Source: Pseudomonas leptonychotis
GTDB lineage: Bacteria > Pseudomonadota > Gammaproteobacteria > Pseudomonadales > Pseudomonadaceae
DNA: 64,000 nt
Direction: 5' to 3'
Assembly: GCF_004920405.1 (NCBI RefSeq)
Contig: NZ_RFLV01000001.1
Coordinates: 1,798,001-1,862,000 of the forward strand
The notes beneath the pieces are model-generated. The model was not told the origin of the DNA, ran no database searches, and saw only the letters and a program-made list of their open reading frames with translations. The translations under genes and the position numbers were made by a program. Positions 45,250 to 54,307 of the stretch are shown here, one piece after another. The number at the start of each line of letters is the position of its first letter. Position 1 is the first letter of the stretch.

Positions 45250-45280
45250 ATGGGGCCGCAACAGCGGCCCCATTTGTTTT
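45250..45280. terminator. Terminator between convergent M48 and Na/Pi genes
   Basis: A perfect 10-bp stem (45250-45259 and 45264-45273) has a 4-nt loop, followed by TTGTTTT. Confidence 0.85.
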
Positions 45281-45285
45281 AGGTG

Positions 45286-46932
45286 TTACTCATCTGCCGT
45301 GTCCTGGTTATGCAGCGCGCCGGTTTCGTTACTTTCCAGCACCGCATAAGCGCTTGAACAGAACAGCGAGTTGAGGCGTTTCATGTCGGCGATCAACTCC
45401 ATGTGCAGGCCGCTGGTTTCAATGCTTTGCACCACCTGATGATGCAGGCGTCCGACATGGGCGTGGGCCAAACGGCGCTCTTGAGCGCGGAAGCGGCGTT
45501 TTTCGCGCAGCAGTTGGCGGGCACTTTCCTTGTCGCCTGACAGAAAAACCGAAAGACCTAGGCGCAGATTGGCTGTGAGCTGTTGATGCAGGCTGGTCAA
45601 TTCTTCCAGGCCATTATCGGAAAAAGCGTGGCGCTGAGCGGTTCGCTGATCCTGCACCTTGCCGAGCATGCGCTCGATGATGTCGCCGGCCTGTTGCAGG
45701 TTGACCGCCAACTCGATGATCTCTGCCCAGCGGTGGTTGTCCTGCTCGCTCAAGGCTTCCCGCTGCACCTGGGCCAGGTAGAGTTTCACCGCGCTGTAGA
45801 GTGCATCAACATCGTCATCGAGACGGCGCAGCTCCTTGCTCAGCGCGGTTTGTCCGCCTTGCAGCACTTCCAGCAGGTGGCTGAGCATGGTTTCGACAAT
45901 GTCGCCGATGCGCAGGGTTTCGCGCACCGCATTAGCCAGTGCCAGGCTCGGGGTGGACAGTGCGGTGGGATCGAGATGACGTGGGCGGGCAACGCCGTTC
46001 TCTTCGGCGCGATCCGGCAGCAGCCAGTTGCAGAAGCGCGCCATCAGCCCGACGCTGGGCAGCATCAGCACGCAGCGCAGGCTGTTGTAGAGCACGTGAA
46101 AGCCGATCACCAGCTCTTCGGGTCGCCAGTTCAGGCTGTCCAGCCAGTTAGCCAGGGGATCTAGGAACGGCATCACCAGCAGTAGGCCGATCAGCTTGTA
46201 AAGCAGGCTGCCCAGCGCCACACGTCGTCCGGCTGGGCTTTGCAGGCTGCTGGTGAGGAAGGCCAATAAGCCGCTGCCAATATTCGCGCCGATCACCAGA
46301 CCGATGGCCACCGGCAGGCTGATCAGGCCCGCTCCGGTGAGCATGGCGGTGAGCAGCACAGCGGCCAGGCTGGAATAGGAAATCAACGCAAACAGCGCAC
46401 CGACCAGGGCGTCCAGCAGCAGGTCGCCGGTCAGTGAGGCGAACAGCACCCGGATGCCTTGCTCCTGAGTGATGGGCGTGGCGGCCGCAACGATCAGCTC
46501 CAATGCCAGCAGCATCAAACCCAGGCCAATGCCAACTCGGCCGAGTTGGCCGGCGCGGGTTTGCTTGCGTGAGAGGAAGAAAATCACCCCGAGGAAGATC
46601 AGCAGCGGGCTTAGCCAGCTCAGGTCGAGGGTCAGCACCCGCGCCATCAACGCGGTGCCGACATCGGCACCGAGCATGATCGCCAGTGCCGGGGTCAGGG
46701 TCATCAAGCCCTGGGCGACGAAGGAGGTCACCAGCAGCGCGGTGGCGTTACTGCTCTGCACCAGCGCGGTAACGCCAATCCCGGCAGCAAAGGCCATGGG
46801 CCGTTTGCTGACGTTGTGGCTAAGCACCTTACGCAGCTGCGAGCCATACACGCGCAAGATGCCGGTGCGGACGATGTGGGTGCCCCAGATCAGCAGGGCA
46901 ATGGCAGAAAGCAGATTGAGCAGGGTTAGCAT
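45286..46932 (-). CDS. Na/Pi cotransporter family protein (PhoU-like C-terminus)
   Basis: A 548-residue inner-membrane protein. It has duplicated Na/Pi-cotransporter repeats with the QSS signature (TALVQSSNATALLVTSF, then ALISYSSLAAVLLTAMLTGAGLI) in the first 300 residues. A cytoplasmic helical PhoU-like region (about 340-530) follows. The group resembles YjbB/NptA and is thought to export or balance phosphate. The ATG at 46932 with GGGAG upstream starts at the first membrane helix (MLTLLNLLSAIALLIWG). A longer frame upstream lacks a site. Confidence 0.85.
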   Translation of the reverse strand: MLTLLNLLSAIALLIWGTHIVRTGILRVYGSQLRKVLSHNVSKRPMAFAAGIGVTALVQSSNATALLVTSFVAQGLMTLTPALAIMLGADVGTALMARVLTLDLSWLSPLLIFLGVIFFLSRKQTRAGQLGRVGIGLGLMLLALELIVAAATPITQEQGIRVLFASLTGDLLLDALVGALFALISYSSLAAVLLTAMLTGAGLISLPVAIGLVIGANIGSGLLAFLTSSLQSPAGRRVALGSLLYKLIGLLLVMPFLDPLANWLDSLNWRPEELVIGFHVLYNSLRCVLMLPSVGLMARFCNWLLPDRAEENGVARPRHLDPTALSTPSLALANAVRETLRIGDIVETMLSHLLEVLQGGQTALSKELRRLDDDVDALYSAVKLYLAQVQREALSEQDNHRWAEIIELAVNLQQAGDIIERMLGKVQDQRTAQRHAFSDNGLEELTSLHQQLTANLRLGLSVFLSGDKESARQLLREKRRFRAQERRLAHAHVGRLHHQVVQSIETSGLHMELIADMKRLNSLFCSSAYAVLESNETGALHNQDTADE

Positions 46933-47251
46933 CGCGCATCTCCCTGACGCGGGTCGCCCCAAAGAGGGCAACAACAGGAGGCGACGCCTAGGCTTTGGCA
47001 GTGAATCCGCAGAGTTAGGTGTCGCGGGTAAGTGAATGGCCTGATTAGATATTTTTTTACCAAGCCTAGCTTTAGCTTTAGTCGCCAAATGGCATTGGCG
47101 CCAGTCGCGTGAGCACAGTTAAGTGCTCTGGCGGGTGTTAAACGCAGCGCTATTCGGCCAATTCCAGCGTGCTGCGACCCAGGCTGTCGCGGCATGCCGT
47201 CAGGCGGGTGAGCTGTTAACCTAGGCCGATTGAACGGATGCGACCCTGCCC
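46933..47251. other. Divergent promoter region, Na/Pi transporter / recC
   Basis: About 320 bases without a gene. It holds a T-rich stretch near 47050 and a small inverted repeat (GAGCAC at 47111, GTGCTC at 47123). No clear promoter boxes were assigned. Confidence 0.5.
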
Positions 47252-50200
47252 ATGCTCACCCTCTACCACGCACCAGATCTAGAAACCCTTGGCGAGCTGG
47301 CCACGACTTTATTGGCCACGCCGATGCGCGATGCGTTCGCCCCCGCGTTGGTGGTGGTGCCGAGCCAGGGCATGGGCCGCTGGCTGACCCTAGAGTTGGC
47401 GCGCAAGCAGGGTATTGCCATGCAGCTGGAGGTGCAGCTGCCGGCCAAGTTTGTTTGGGATTTGTCGCGCCTGGCCTTGGGTCAGTTGCCGGAACAATCA
47501 GCCTTTAGCCCTAGCAGCCTGAGCTGGCGCCTGTATGACTGGCTGTGTGAGCCCGAGCAACTGGCGCAGGCAGCGCGCTTGGCGCATTACCTGGACGGTG
47601 GCGATGAGCGTCGTCGGCTGTCGCTGGCGGTGAAGATCGCCGACGTTTTCGACCAATACCTGCTTTATCGCGACGACTGGCTCGCCGCTTGGGAGCGCAA
47701 TGAGCTGCTCGACCTCGGCCCGGATGAAGCTTGGCAGGCGCTGCTGTGGCGCGAGCTGACCAAAGAGGGCCACCCGCACCGCGCGCGCCTGCTCGAAGAC
47801 TTGCTGGCGCGGCTGTACGACGCCGCGCCGATCAACGCTCTGCCCGAGCGCGTGCTGATCTTCGGCATCAGCTCCCTGCCGCCGCATCATATGCGTGTGC
47901 TGGAAGGCCTGGCGCGGCACACCGAAGTGGTGATCTTCGCCCTCAATCCCTGCCGCGAAGCCTGGGGTGAAATTCGCGATATCCGTGAGCTGGCCAGGCA
48001 GCCGCAAAGCGCAGCGGCTAATCAAGAGCTGAATCCGGATGATTGGTACCTGGACGTCGGTCATCCACTGCTGGCGAGTCTGGGTAAACAAGGCCGCGAT
48101 TTCTTCGACAGCCTGTTCAGCCTGGCCTCCAGCGAAGGCAGCCAGGAAGTCGGCTTGTATTCCGAGGATGCCGACCTGCACGATGGCAGCCTGCTGCAAG
48201 CGCTGCAGAACGACATTCTGCGTCTGCGCACTCGCACTGCGGATGAGCGCTTGCAGCTGCGCGACGACGACCGTTCGCTGGAACTGCACATCGCCCACTC
48301 GCCGCTGCGCGAAGTGGAAATTCTGCATGACCAACTGCTCGCCCGCTTTGCCGCCGAGCCGGAACTGACCCCGGACCAAGTGGTGGTGCTAACCCCGGAC
48401 ATCGAGCGTTATGCGCCCTATATCGAGGCCGTATTCGCCCCGCGTGAAGGCGTACCGCGCGTGCCATTCAGCCTGGCCGACCGCAGCCTGCGTGCAGAAA
48501 TCCCGCTGATCGAAGCCTTCCTCAGCTTGCTGGCGCTGCCGGACAGCCGCTTTACCGCCGAAGAAGTGCTCGCCCTACTGGAGCAGCCAGCCGTCGCTCG
48601 CCGCGCCGGGATCGAAGCCGAAGACCTGAGCCTGCTGCGCGATTGGTTGCGCGAGGCCGGCATCCGCTGGGGCCGTGATGACGCGCACCGCGAACAGCTT
48701 GGCTTGCCAGCCGATGCCGCATTCACCTGGCGGCAAGGGCTGGATCGTCTGCTGCTGGGCTTTGCCGCGCCGCCGCAGTTAGCCGGGTTGGCTGCGCCTT
48801 TGCTCGGCAGCAGCTGGCCGCTGGACGCGCTGGAAGGTGGCCGTGCGCAATTGCTCGGTCGCCTGTCCGGTTTTGTCGAGCGCTTGGCCGCGCTGGCGCA
48901 GAGCCTGCAACGACCCCGGCCTTTGGCTGAGTGGGCCGAATCGCTGCAAGTGCTGATCGATCAAGTGTTTGATGAACGCGAAGCTGGCGATACCTTATTG
49001 CTGCTGTCCAAGGCCAGCGCTGCTTTGCAGGAGCAGGCCACGGCCTCCGGGGTCGAACGGCCGATTGAGCTGGCGCTGATTCGTCAGCAACTGACCGCAG
49101 CCTTGGAGCAAGGCAGTGCGGCGTCGGGCTTTCTCACCGGCGCGGTGACCTTCTGCACCATGGTGCCGATGCGCAGCCTGCCGTTCCGGCTGGTTTGCCT
49201 GCTCGGCCTGGATGACGGCGCGCTGCCACGGCGTACCCCGGCCGCCGGTTTCGACCTGATCGGGCAGAAGCCCCGCCGTGGCGACCGCGCGCGGCGTTTG
49301 GATGACCGTTATCTTTTGCTGGAAACCCTGCTCTCGGCCCGTGGCGGTCTGTACCTCAGTTATGTCGGCCGCGACCCGCGCAGCAATAAGGAACTACCGC
49401 CCTCGGTGCTGGTTAGCGAGCTGCTCGATGTGGTCGACCTCACGGCTGTTTGTACAAGCGATAGTGGCAGGGGCTTTAGCCGCGGCGCCTCTGAGGTCAA
49501 CGCTAAAGTCAGCGCCCGCATCACCCATCAGCATCCGTTACAGCCCTTCGCTCCCGGCAACTTCGCCGGCGCGCGGCATGCCGGTTTCGCCGCGCCCTGG
49601 TTTCACGCGGCGCAGCGTTTGAGCCAAGCGGTGGAAGCCACGCCACCATTCGCCAGCCTGTTGGCAGAACCCGACAAAGACTGGCTGAGCATTGAGCCGA
49701 GCCAATTGCTGCATTGCTTCAAACACCCGGCGCGTTACCTGCTGGAGCAGCGCCTCGGTCTGCGTCTGGCCCAGAGTGACGAAGCCTTGGCCGGCGATGA
49801 GCCGTTCAGCGTTGAGTGGACCAGCCAGCATGGTTTGCGCCAGTTAGCGTTACAGGCCATTGAGCGCGGCTGGAGTGAGCGCGAGGAACGCGCCGTGGCC
49901 GCAGCATCTGGCTGGTTGCCGGTGGGCGAGTTGGGTCAGGCGCATTGGGGGCAGATTCGCGGGCCGATCCGCGCCTTCGCCCCAACCCTGTTCGATGAAC
50001 GCCCGGAGGATGCGCCGCAACCGCTGCTGGTGGATATCGAGTTGGCCGGCGTACGCATTCACGGTTGGCTGGATGGCGTCAGCGCCAGCGGCCTGTTCGA
50101 TTACCGCCTGCGCGATCTCGGCGCCTGGGAGCTGGCGCCGTTCTGGTTGCGCCACTTGCTGCTTAACTACGCGGCGACGCCAGGCACCAGCCGGGATAGC

Positions 50201-50569
50201 CGCCTGTTGTCGCCAAAAAGCGAATGGCGTTTAGGCCCGCTGGCCGATGCTCGGGGGCTGCTAGAACCTTGGCTGGACGCTTACAAAAGTGCCCTGCGTG
50301 AACCATTGCCGCTGTTCGCCAAATGCAGCCATGGCTTCGCCCGCAAGTGGCGTAAGCCCGGGCGTAAAGAGCCAATTGACGCCGCCCGCAGCGAAGCGCG
50401 GCTGATGTGGCAGGGTAACGACTACATGACCGGCGAAGGCCAAGACCCCTGGAATGCCCTGGCCTTCCGCGACCGTGAGCCGCTGGACGAGCGTTTCGAG
50501 GCGCTCGCCGAACAGCTCTACGGCCCGGCGCTGGACGCCCTGCAAGGCAGTGAAGAGGACGAGGCATGA
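47252..50569 (+). CDS. recC: Exodeoxyribonuclease V subunit RecC
   Basis: A 1105-residue Chi-recognition subunit of the RecBCD helicase–nuclease, acting in double-strand break repair. The N-terminal LYHAPDLETLGELATTLL…VVVPSQGMGRWLTLELA is the RecC opening. The rest has the degenerate helicase and nuclease folds expected of RecC (for example HSPLREVEILHDQLL, LLGLDDGALPRR and EPFSVEWTSQHGLRQL). The length is usual. It overlaps recB by 4 bp (ATGA), in the gene order recC–recB–recD usual for Pseudomonas. Confidence 0.95.
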   Translation: MLTLYHAPDLETLGELATTLLATPMRDAFAPALVVVPSQGMGRWLTLELARKQGIAMQLEVQLPAKFVWDLSRLALGQLPEQSAFSPSSLSWRLYDWLCEPEQLAQAARLAHYLDGGDERRRLSLAVKIADVFDQYLLYRDDWLAAWERNELLDLGPDEAWQALLWRELTKEGHPHRARLLEDLLARLYDAAPINALPERVLIFGISSLPPHHMRVLEGLARHTEVVIFALNPCREAWGEIRDIRELARQPQSAAANQELNPDDWYLDVGHPLLASLGKQGRDFFDSLFSLASSEGSQEVGLYSEDADLHDGSLLQALQNDILRLRTRTADERLQLRDDDRSLELHIAHSPLREVEILHDQLLARFAAEPELTPDQVVVLTPDIERYAPYIEAVFAPREGVPRVPFSLADRSLRAEIPLIEAFLSLLALPDSRFTAEEVLALLEQPAVARRAGIEAEDLSLLRDWLREAGIRWGRDDAHREQLGLPADAAFTWRQGLDRLLLGFAAPPQLAGLAAPLLGSSWPLDALEGGRAQLLGRLSGFVERLAALAQSLQRPRPLAEWAESLQVLIDQVFDEREAGDTLLLLSKASAALQEQATASGVERPIELALIRQQLTAALEQGSAASGFLTGAVTFCTMVPMRSLPFRLVCLLGLDDGALPRRTPAAGFDLIGQKPRRGDRARRLDDRYLLLETLLSARGGLYLSYVGRDPRSNKELPPSVLVSELLDVVDLTAVCTSDSGRGFSRGASEVNAKVSARITHQHPLQPFAPGNFAGARHAGFAAPWFHAAQRLSQAVEATPPFASLLAEPDKDWLSIEPSQLLHCFKHPARYLLEQRLGLRLAQSDEALAGDEPFSVEWTSQHGLRQLALQAIERGWSEREERAVAAASGWLPVGELGQAHWGQIRGPIRAFAPTLFDERPEDAPQPLLVDIELAGVRIHGWLDGVSASGLFDYRLRDLGAWELAPFWLRHLLLNYAATPGTSRDSRLLSPKSEWRLGPLADARGLLEPWLDAYKSALREPLPLFAKCSHGFARKWRKPGRKEPIDAARSEARLMWQGNDYMTGEGQDPWNALAFRDREPLDERFEALAEQLYGPALDALQGSEEDEA

Positions 50570-53500
50570 GTGGCGCTGTGTTAAACCTATTGCAGGACAG
50601 CTTTAGCGGCCGCTCGCTGATCGAAGCCAGCGCCGGCACCGGCAAAACCTGGACCCTGACCTCGCTCTACGCCCGTCTGTTGCTGGAGAAAAAGCTCAGC
50701 GTCAGCCAGATTCTGGTGGTGACCTTTACCACCGCCGCCACCGCCGAGCTGCGCGAGCGCATCCGTAAGCGTTTGGCCGAACTGCTGGCGGTGTACGACA
50801 ACGGCCCGAGCGACGACAAGCTGCTCAATGATCTGCATGCGCAGTACCCGGACGCCGCTAGCCACCGCCGTTTGTTGCTGGCAGTACATGGTTTTGACGA
50901 GGCGGCGATCTTCACTATTCACGGTTTCTGTCAGCGCGCCTTGCAGGATGCCGCATTCGAGGCCGGTGGTGATTTCGACAACGAGTTGACCCATGACGAC
51001 CGCGAGATTATCGACGCGCTGTTGGCTGACTTGTGGCGACACGAACTGGCGGCCGCCGAGCCGGAGTGGGCGGCGTTTCTGGTGCAGCAAAAGATCACCC
51101 CGCAAAGCCTGCGCAAACGCCTGCGTAATCACTTGGGCAAACCCTATCTGCGCATCGAGCCGCAACCGGGTACACACAGCGACATGGCGGCACTACGCGC
51201 CGCCTGGCAACAGGCGCAGCGCCTCTGGCAAGGCGAGAGCGCCGCTTGGCTGGAGCAGCTGAAAGCCTTCGACGGCTTCAAGAGCAATATGTGCAACGCG
51301 GCCAAACTGGGTGTTTGGCAGGCGGAGTTGGACGGCTATTTCAGTGATGCTGCCGCGCTGTTCAGCAAGACCGAAGCGCACCGTCGTCTGGCTCGCGAAG
51401 GGCTGAACAAGGCCAGTAAAAAGGGCTGCGAAGCGCCGGCTAATCCGCTGGCGGCAGCCTTGCAGGAACTCTGCGACGCCCTCGATGCGGCGCAGCCAGA
51501 AGCCGAGCAACGGCTGATCGACCTGCAAGTACGTCTGATTGGTCAGCTCAACGAGCAGCTGCCACAACGCAAGGCGGCGCAGCGTTTGTTGGCCTTCGAC
51601 GACCTGCTCAACAAGCTGCAACAGGCGCTACAGGGCGAGGGCGGCGAGCACTTGGCGACGACCCTGCGCACGCAATACCCGGTGGCGCTGATCGATGAAT
51701 TTCAGGACACCGACCCGGTGCAGTACCGGGTGTTTCACCGGATCTACGAAGACAATGGGGACCTGTGCTTTGTCGGGGATCCGAAGCAGGCTATTTACGC
51801 TTTCCGCGGCGCCGACTTGGCGACCTACCTGCAAGCCCGCAGCGAAGCGGCGCGGCAATACAGCCTGACCACCAACCACCGCTCCACGCCTGAGCTGATC
51901 GCCTCGCTCAATCAGCTGTTCGACCGGCCCATGCCGTTTGCCGAGCCGGGTCTGGCCTACCAGCAGGTCGGCGCCAGCGATAAAGCGCGCCCGCAGTTGG
52001 TGTTGCCGCCGGTTGAGGGTGAGCAGGACGCGCCGCTGGCGCTGGTTTGGCTGGATAACGACTACCTCGGCAAGGGCGAAGCCGGCGCGTTAGTCGCTCG
52101 CGACACAGCACGGCGAATTGCCTCTGTGCTGGCAGCCAGTAGTCGTGGCGAGGCGTATTTTAATAATGAAGGCGGCGAACAGTCGGCAACCCGTACGCCG
52201 ATCAAGGGCGGCGATATTGCCGTGCTGGTTGCCAGTCATCGGCAGGCCAGTGAAGTAGCCGCAGAGCTGGCTGCGCGTGGCGTGCCCAGTGTGCGCCGCG
52301 GCAAGGAGAATGTTTGGCACAGCGAGGAGGCGGATGAGCTGAGCGCGGTGCTGGCCGCCTACGCTGAGCCCGGCCGTGAGGGTGCGTTGCGTTACGCCCT
52401 GGCCAGTCGTTTGCTGGGCCGCAGCGCCGCCGATCTGGCGGCCTGCTCGGAAGATGCTCACGCTTGGGACGCCGAACGCGAAGCGGCCGAACGCTATCAC
52501 CAACTGTGGCAGCAACAGGGCTTTATGCGCGCCTTCCGCGCCTGGCTGGATGAGCAGAAAGTCGCCCAGCGTCTGCTGGCCTTGGTCGATGGCGAACGCC
52601 GTTTGACCAACCTGCTGCACCTGGCTGAATTGCTGCAAACCGAAAGCTTGCAACGCCCCGGCCTGGAGCAGCTGCTGAGCTGGTTCAACGCCCAACGCAG
52701 CGCCGAAGCCCACGGTGAAGAGGCCCTGCTGCGCCTGGAAAGCGATGCCGAGCGGGTGCAGATCGTCACCATCCACACCTCCAAGGGCTTGGAGTATCCG
52801 TTGGTGTTCTGCCCCTACCTGTGGGACGGCGCGCTGCTCTATCAGCACGAAGACATCAGCTGCCACGCCGACGACGGCACGCCGTTGCTCGACCTCGGCA
52901 GCGAACAGCTCGACGTGCACCGCGAGCGCGCCCGCCACGAGCGCTTCGCCGAGAAGCTACGCCTGACCTACGTCGCCCTGACCCGCGCTGGTGAACGGTT
53001 GTGGTTGCACTGGGGGCCGGTGGACTGCAAACCGAAGAAGGACGGTACGCTGAGTGACTCCGGCCTGCACAGCAGCGCCCTGGCCTGGCTGCTGCACGGT
53101 CGCGAGTTGCCGGGTGAGGATGCTTTGGCCGAGCTTGCCGGACATATGCAGAGTTTGAGCCCGCAGGGCGTGCACGCAGAAATCCAACAGTTGGTGGCGA
53201 GCAGCTCCGGCCATATGAGCATTCAGCCGTTGCGTGACAGCGAAGCCAGCGCCGCTGGCGAGCAACGGGCTCCGGCGCCGCAGCAGTTATCAACATTGCA
53301 ACGCAGCCTGCACAGCGCCTGGCGCGTCGGCAGCTTCTCCGGCCTGGCCGCCGGTATGCACATGGAAGCGCCGGACCGCGATGGCCTGGTGATCCCCGAT
53401 GCCAGTGAGCCGGGCACGGGCTTTTTCGCCTTCCCCCGTGGCGCGCGAGCCGGTACCTGCCTGCACGCCATTCTCGAAGACTGGGCGCGGGATAAGGCGT

Positions 53501-54126
53501 CGTTGGCAGATTTGATTGAGCCGGGCCTGAGCGGCCACGGCATCAGTAATGACTGGAACGCGGTGGCGCTTGAGCAACTGCAACAGGTGATCGACTGCGA
53601 TCTCGATGGACAGGGCCTGACCCTGAGCGGGCTAAACCCTTTGCGTCGCCTGCCCGAGCTGGGCTTTACCTTCCCGGTCGCCGGGCTGGATATGCAGCGC
53701 CTGCGGGCGATTCTCAGTGATCCGGCCCACGGCCTGCCTGCGCCGATGCGTGATGCGGCGGCGCGGTTGGAATTCGACAGCCTCAAGGGCTTCCTCAAAG
53801 GCTTTATCGACCTAACCTTCGAGCATGACGGGCGCTGGTACATCGCCGACTACAAATCCAACTGGCTCGGCCCGGATGCCAGTTACTACGGCGGCGACCG
53901 TCTGCTGCAAGCCCTGGCGGCGGAGCATTACTACCTGCAATACCTGATCTATCTGGTGGCGCTGCGGCGCTTCCTGCGTCAGCGTCTGGACGATTTCCAG
54001 AGTGATCAACTGGGCGGCGCTTACTACCTGTTTCTGCGTGGCATGCCGAGCGTCGGGGTGTATTTCTCACGCCCGGCGGATGGCTTGCTAGATGCGCTGG
54101 ATACCTTGTTTGCGGAGGGTAAGTGA
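50566..54126 (+). CDS. recB: Exodeoxyribonuclease V subunit RecB
   Basis: A 1186-residue 3'-5' helicase and nuclease. Walker A is EASAGTGKTWTLTSLY near residue 20, followed by motif Ia VTFTTAATAELRERIRKRL. Walker B is LIDEFQDTDPVQYR, then GDPKQAIYAFRGAD, and motif V/VI includes IVTIHTSKGLEYP and TYVALTRAGERL. The C-terminal nuclease domain carries the catalytic DYKSNWLG (Asp and Lys) preceded by FIDLTFEHDGRWYIA. All motifs are intact. A repeat-rich 181-bp gap separates it from recD, whereas these genes usually touch. Confidence 0.96.
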   Translation: MSGAVLNLLQDSFSGRSLIEASAGTGKTWTLTSLYARLLLEKKLSVSQILVVTFTTAATAELRERIRKRLAELLAVYDNGPSDDKLLNDLHAQYPDAASHRRLLLAVHGFDEAAIFTIHGFCQRALQDAAFEAGGDFDNELTHDDREIIDALLADLWRHELAAAEPEWAAFLVQQKITPQSLRKRLRNHLGKPYLRIEPQPGTHSDMAALRAAWQQAQRLWQGESAAWLEQLKAFDGFKSNMCNAAKLGVWQAELDGYFSDAAALFSKTEAHRRLAREGLNKASKKGCEAPANPLAAALQELCDALDAAQPEAEQRLIDLQVRLIGQLNEQLPQRKAAQRLLAFDDLLNKLQQALQGEGGEHLATTLRTQYPVALIDEFQDTDPVQYRVFHRIYEDNGDLCFVGDPKQAIYAFRGADLATYLQARSEAARQYSLTTNHRSTPELIASLNQLFDRPMPFAEPGLAYQQVGASDKARPQLVLPPVEGEQDAPLALVWLDNDYLGKGEAGALVARDTARRIASVLAASSRGEAYFNNEGGEQSATRTPIKGGDIAVLVASHRQASEVAAELAARGVPSVRRGKENVWHSEEADELSAVLAAYAEPGREGALRYALASRLLGRSAADLAACSEDAHAWDAEREAAERYHQLWQQQGFMRAFRAWLDEQKVAQRLLALVDGERRLTNLLHLAELLQTESLQRPGLEQLLSWFNAQRSAEAHGEEALLRLESDAERVQIVTIHTSKGLEYPLVFCPYLWDGALLYQHEDISCHADDGTPLLDLGSEQLDVHRERARHERFAEKLRLTYVALTRAGERLWLHWGPVDCKPKKDGTLSDSGLHSSALAWLLHGRELPGEDALAELAGHMQSLSPQGVHAEIQQLVASSSGHMSIQPLRDSEASAAGEQRAPAPQQLSTLQRSLHSAWRVGSFSGLAAGMHMEAPDRDGLVIPDASEPGTGFFAFPRGARAGTCLHAILEDWARDKASLADLIEPGLSGHGISNDWNAVALEQLQQVIDCDLDGQGLTLSGLNPLRRLPELGFTFPVAGLDMQRLRAILSDPAHGLPAPMRDAAARLEFDSLKGFLKGFIDLTFEHDGRWYIADYKSNWLGPDASYYGGDRLLQALAAEHYYLQYLIYLVALRRFLRQRLDDFQSDQLGGAYYLFLRGMPSVGVYFSRPADGLLDALDTLFAEGK

Positions 54127-54135
54127 TGCTTCCAG

Positions 54136-54205
54136 GTAGCCCGGATGTAATCCGGGAAAGGTTTTCGTGCCGTTTAACTCATGCCCCGGATTTCATCCGG
54201 GCTAC
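54136..54205. repeat. Inverted pair of CCCGGAT-ATCCGGG hairpins between recB and recD
   Basis: Two REP-like hairpins face each other: CCCGGAT-GTA-ATCCGGG at 54140-54156 and CCCGGAT-TTC-ATCCGGG at 54185-54201. They are enclosed by GTAGC at 54136 and GCTAC at 54205, which gives a larger 11-bp-arm inverted repeat. Confidence 0.8.
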
Positions 54206-54227
54206 GGGATCGACAGGGATTGGCTGG

Positions 54228-54296
54228 GTAGGGTGGATGACGCTCTTTTCATCCACCACTGTTGGCGGTGGATGGGTGAAGCGTCATCCACCCTAC
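54228..54296. repeat. Nested palindromic repeat just before recD
   Basis: A perfect outer inverted repeat of 17 bp (54228-54244 and 54280-54296, GTAGGGTGGATGACGCT type) contains an inner 8-bp repeat (CATCCACC / GGTGGATG). It ends 12 bases before the recD start and could fold into a long hairpin in the recB–recD message. Confidence 0.8.
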
Positions 54297-54307
54297 GGGA
54301 GGAGAGT

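Noticed and set aside
54136..54296. Palindrome block considered as a CRISPR array
   Set aside because: Repeats are inverted hairpins of two kinds with no regular direct repeat and spacer pattern, and no cas genes are present.
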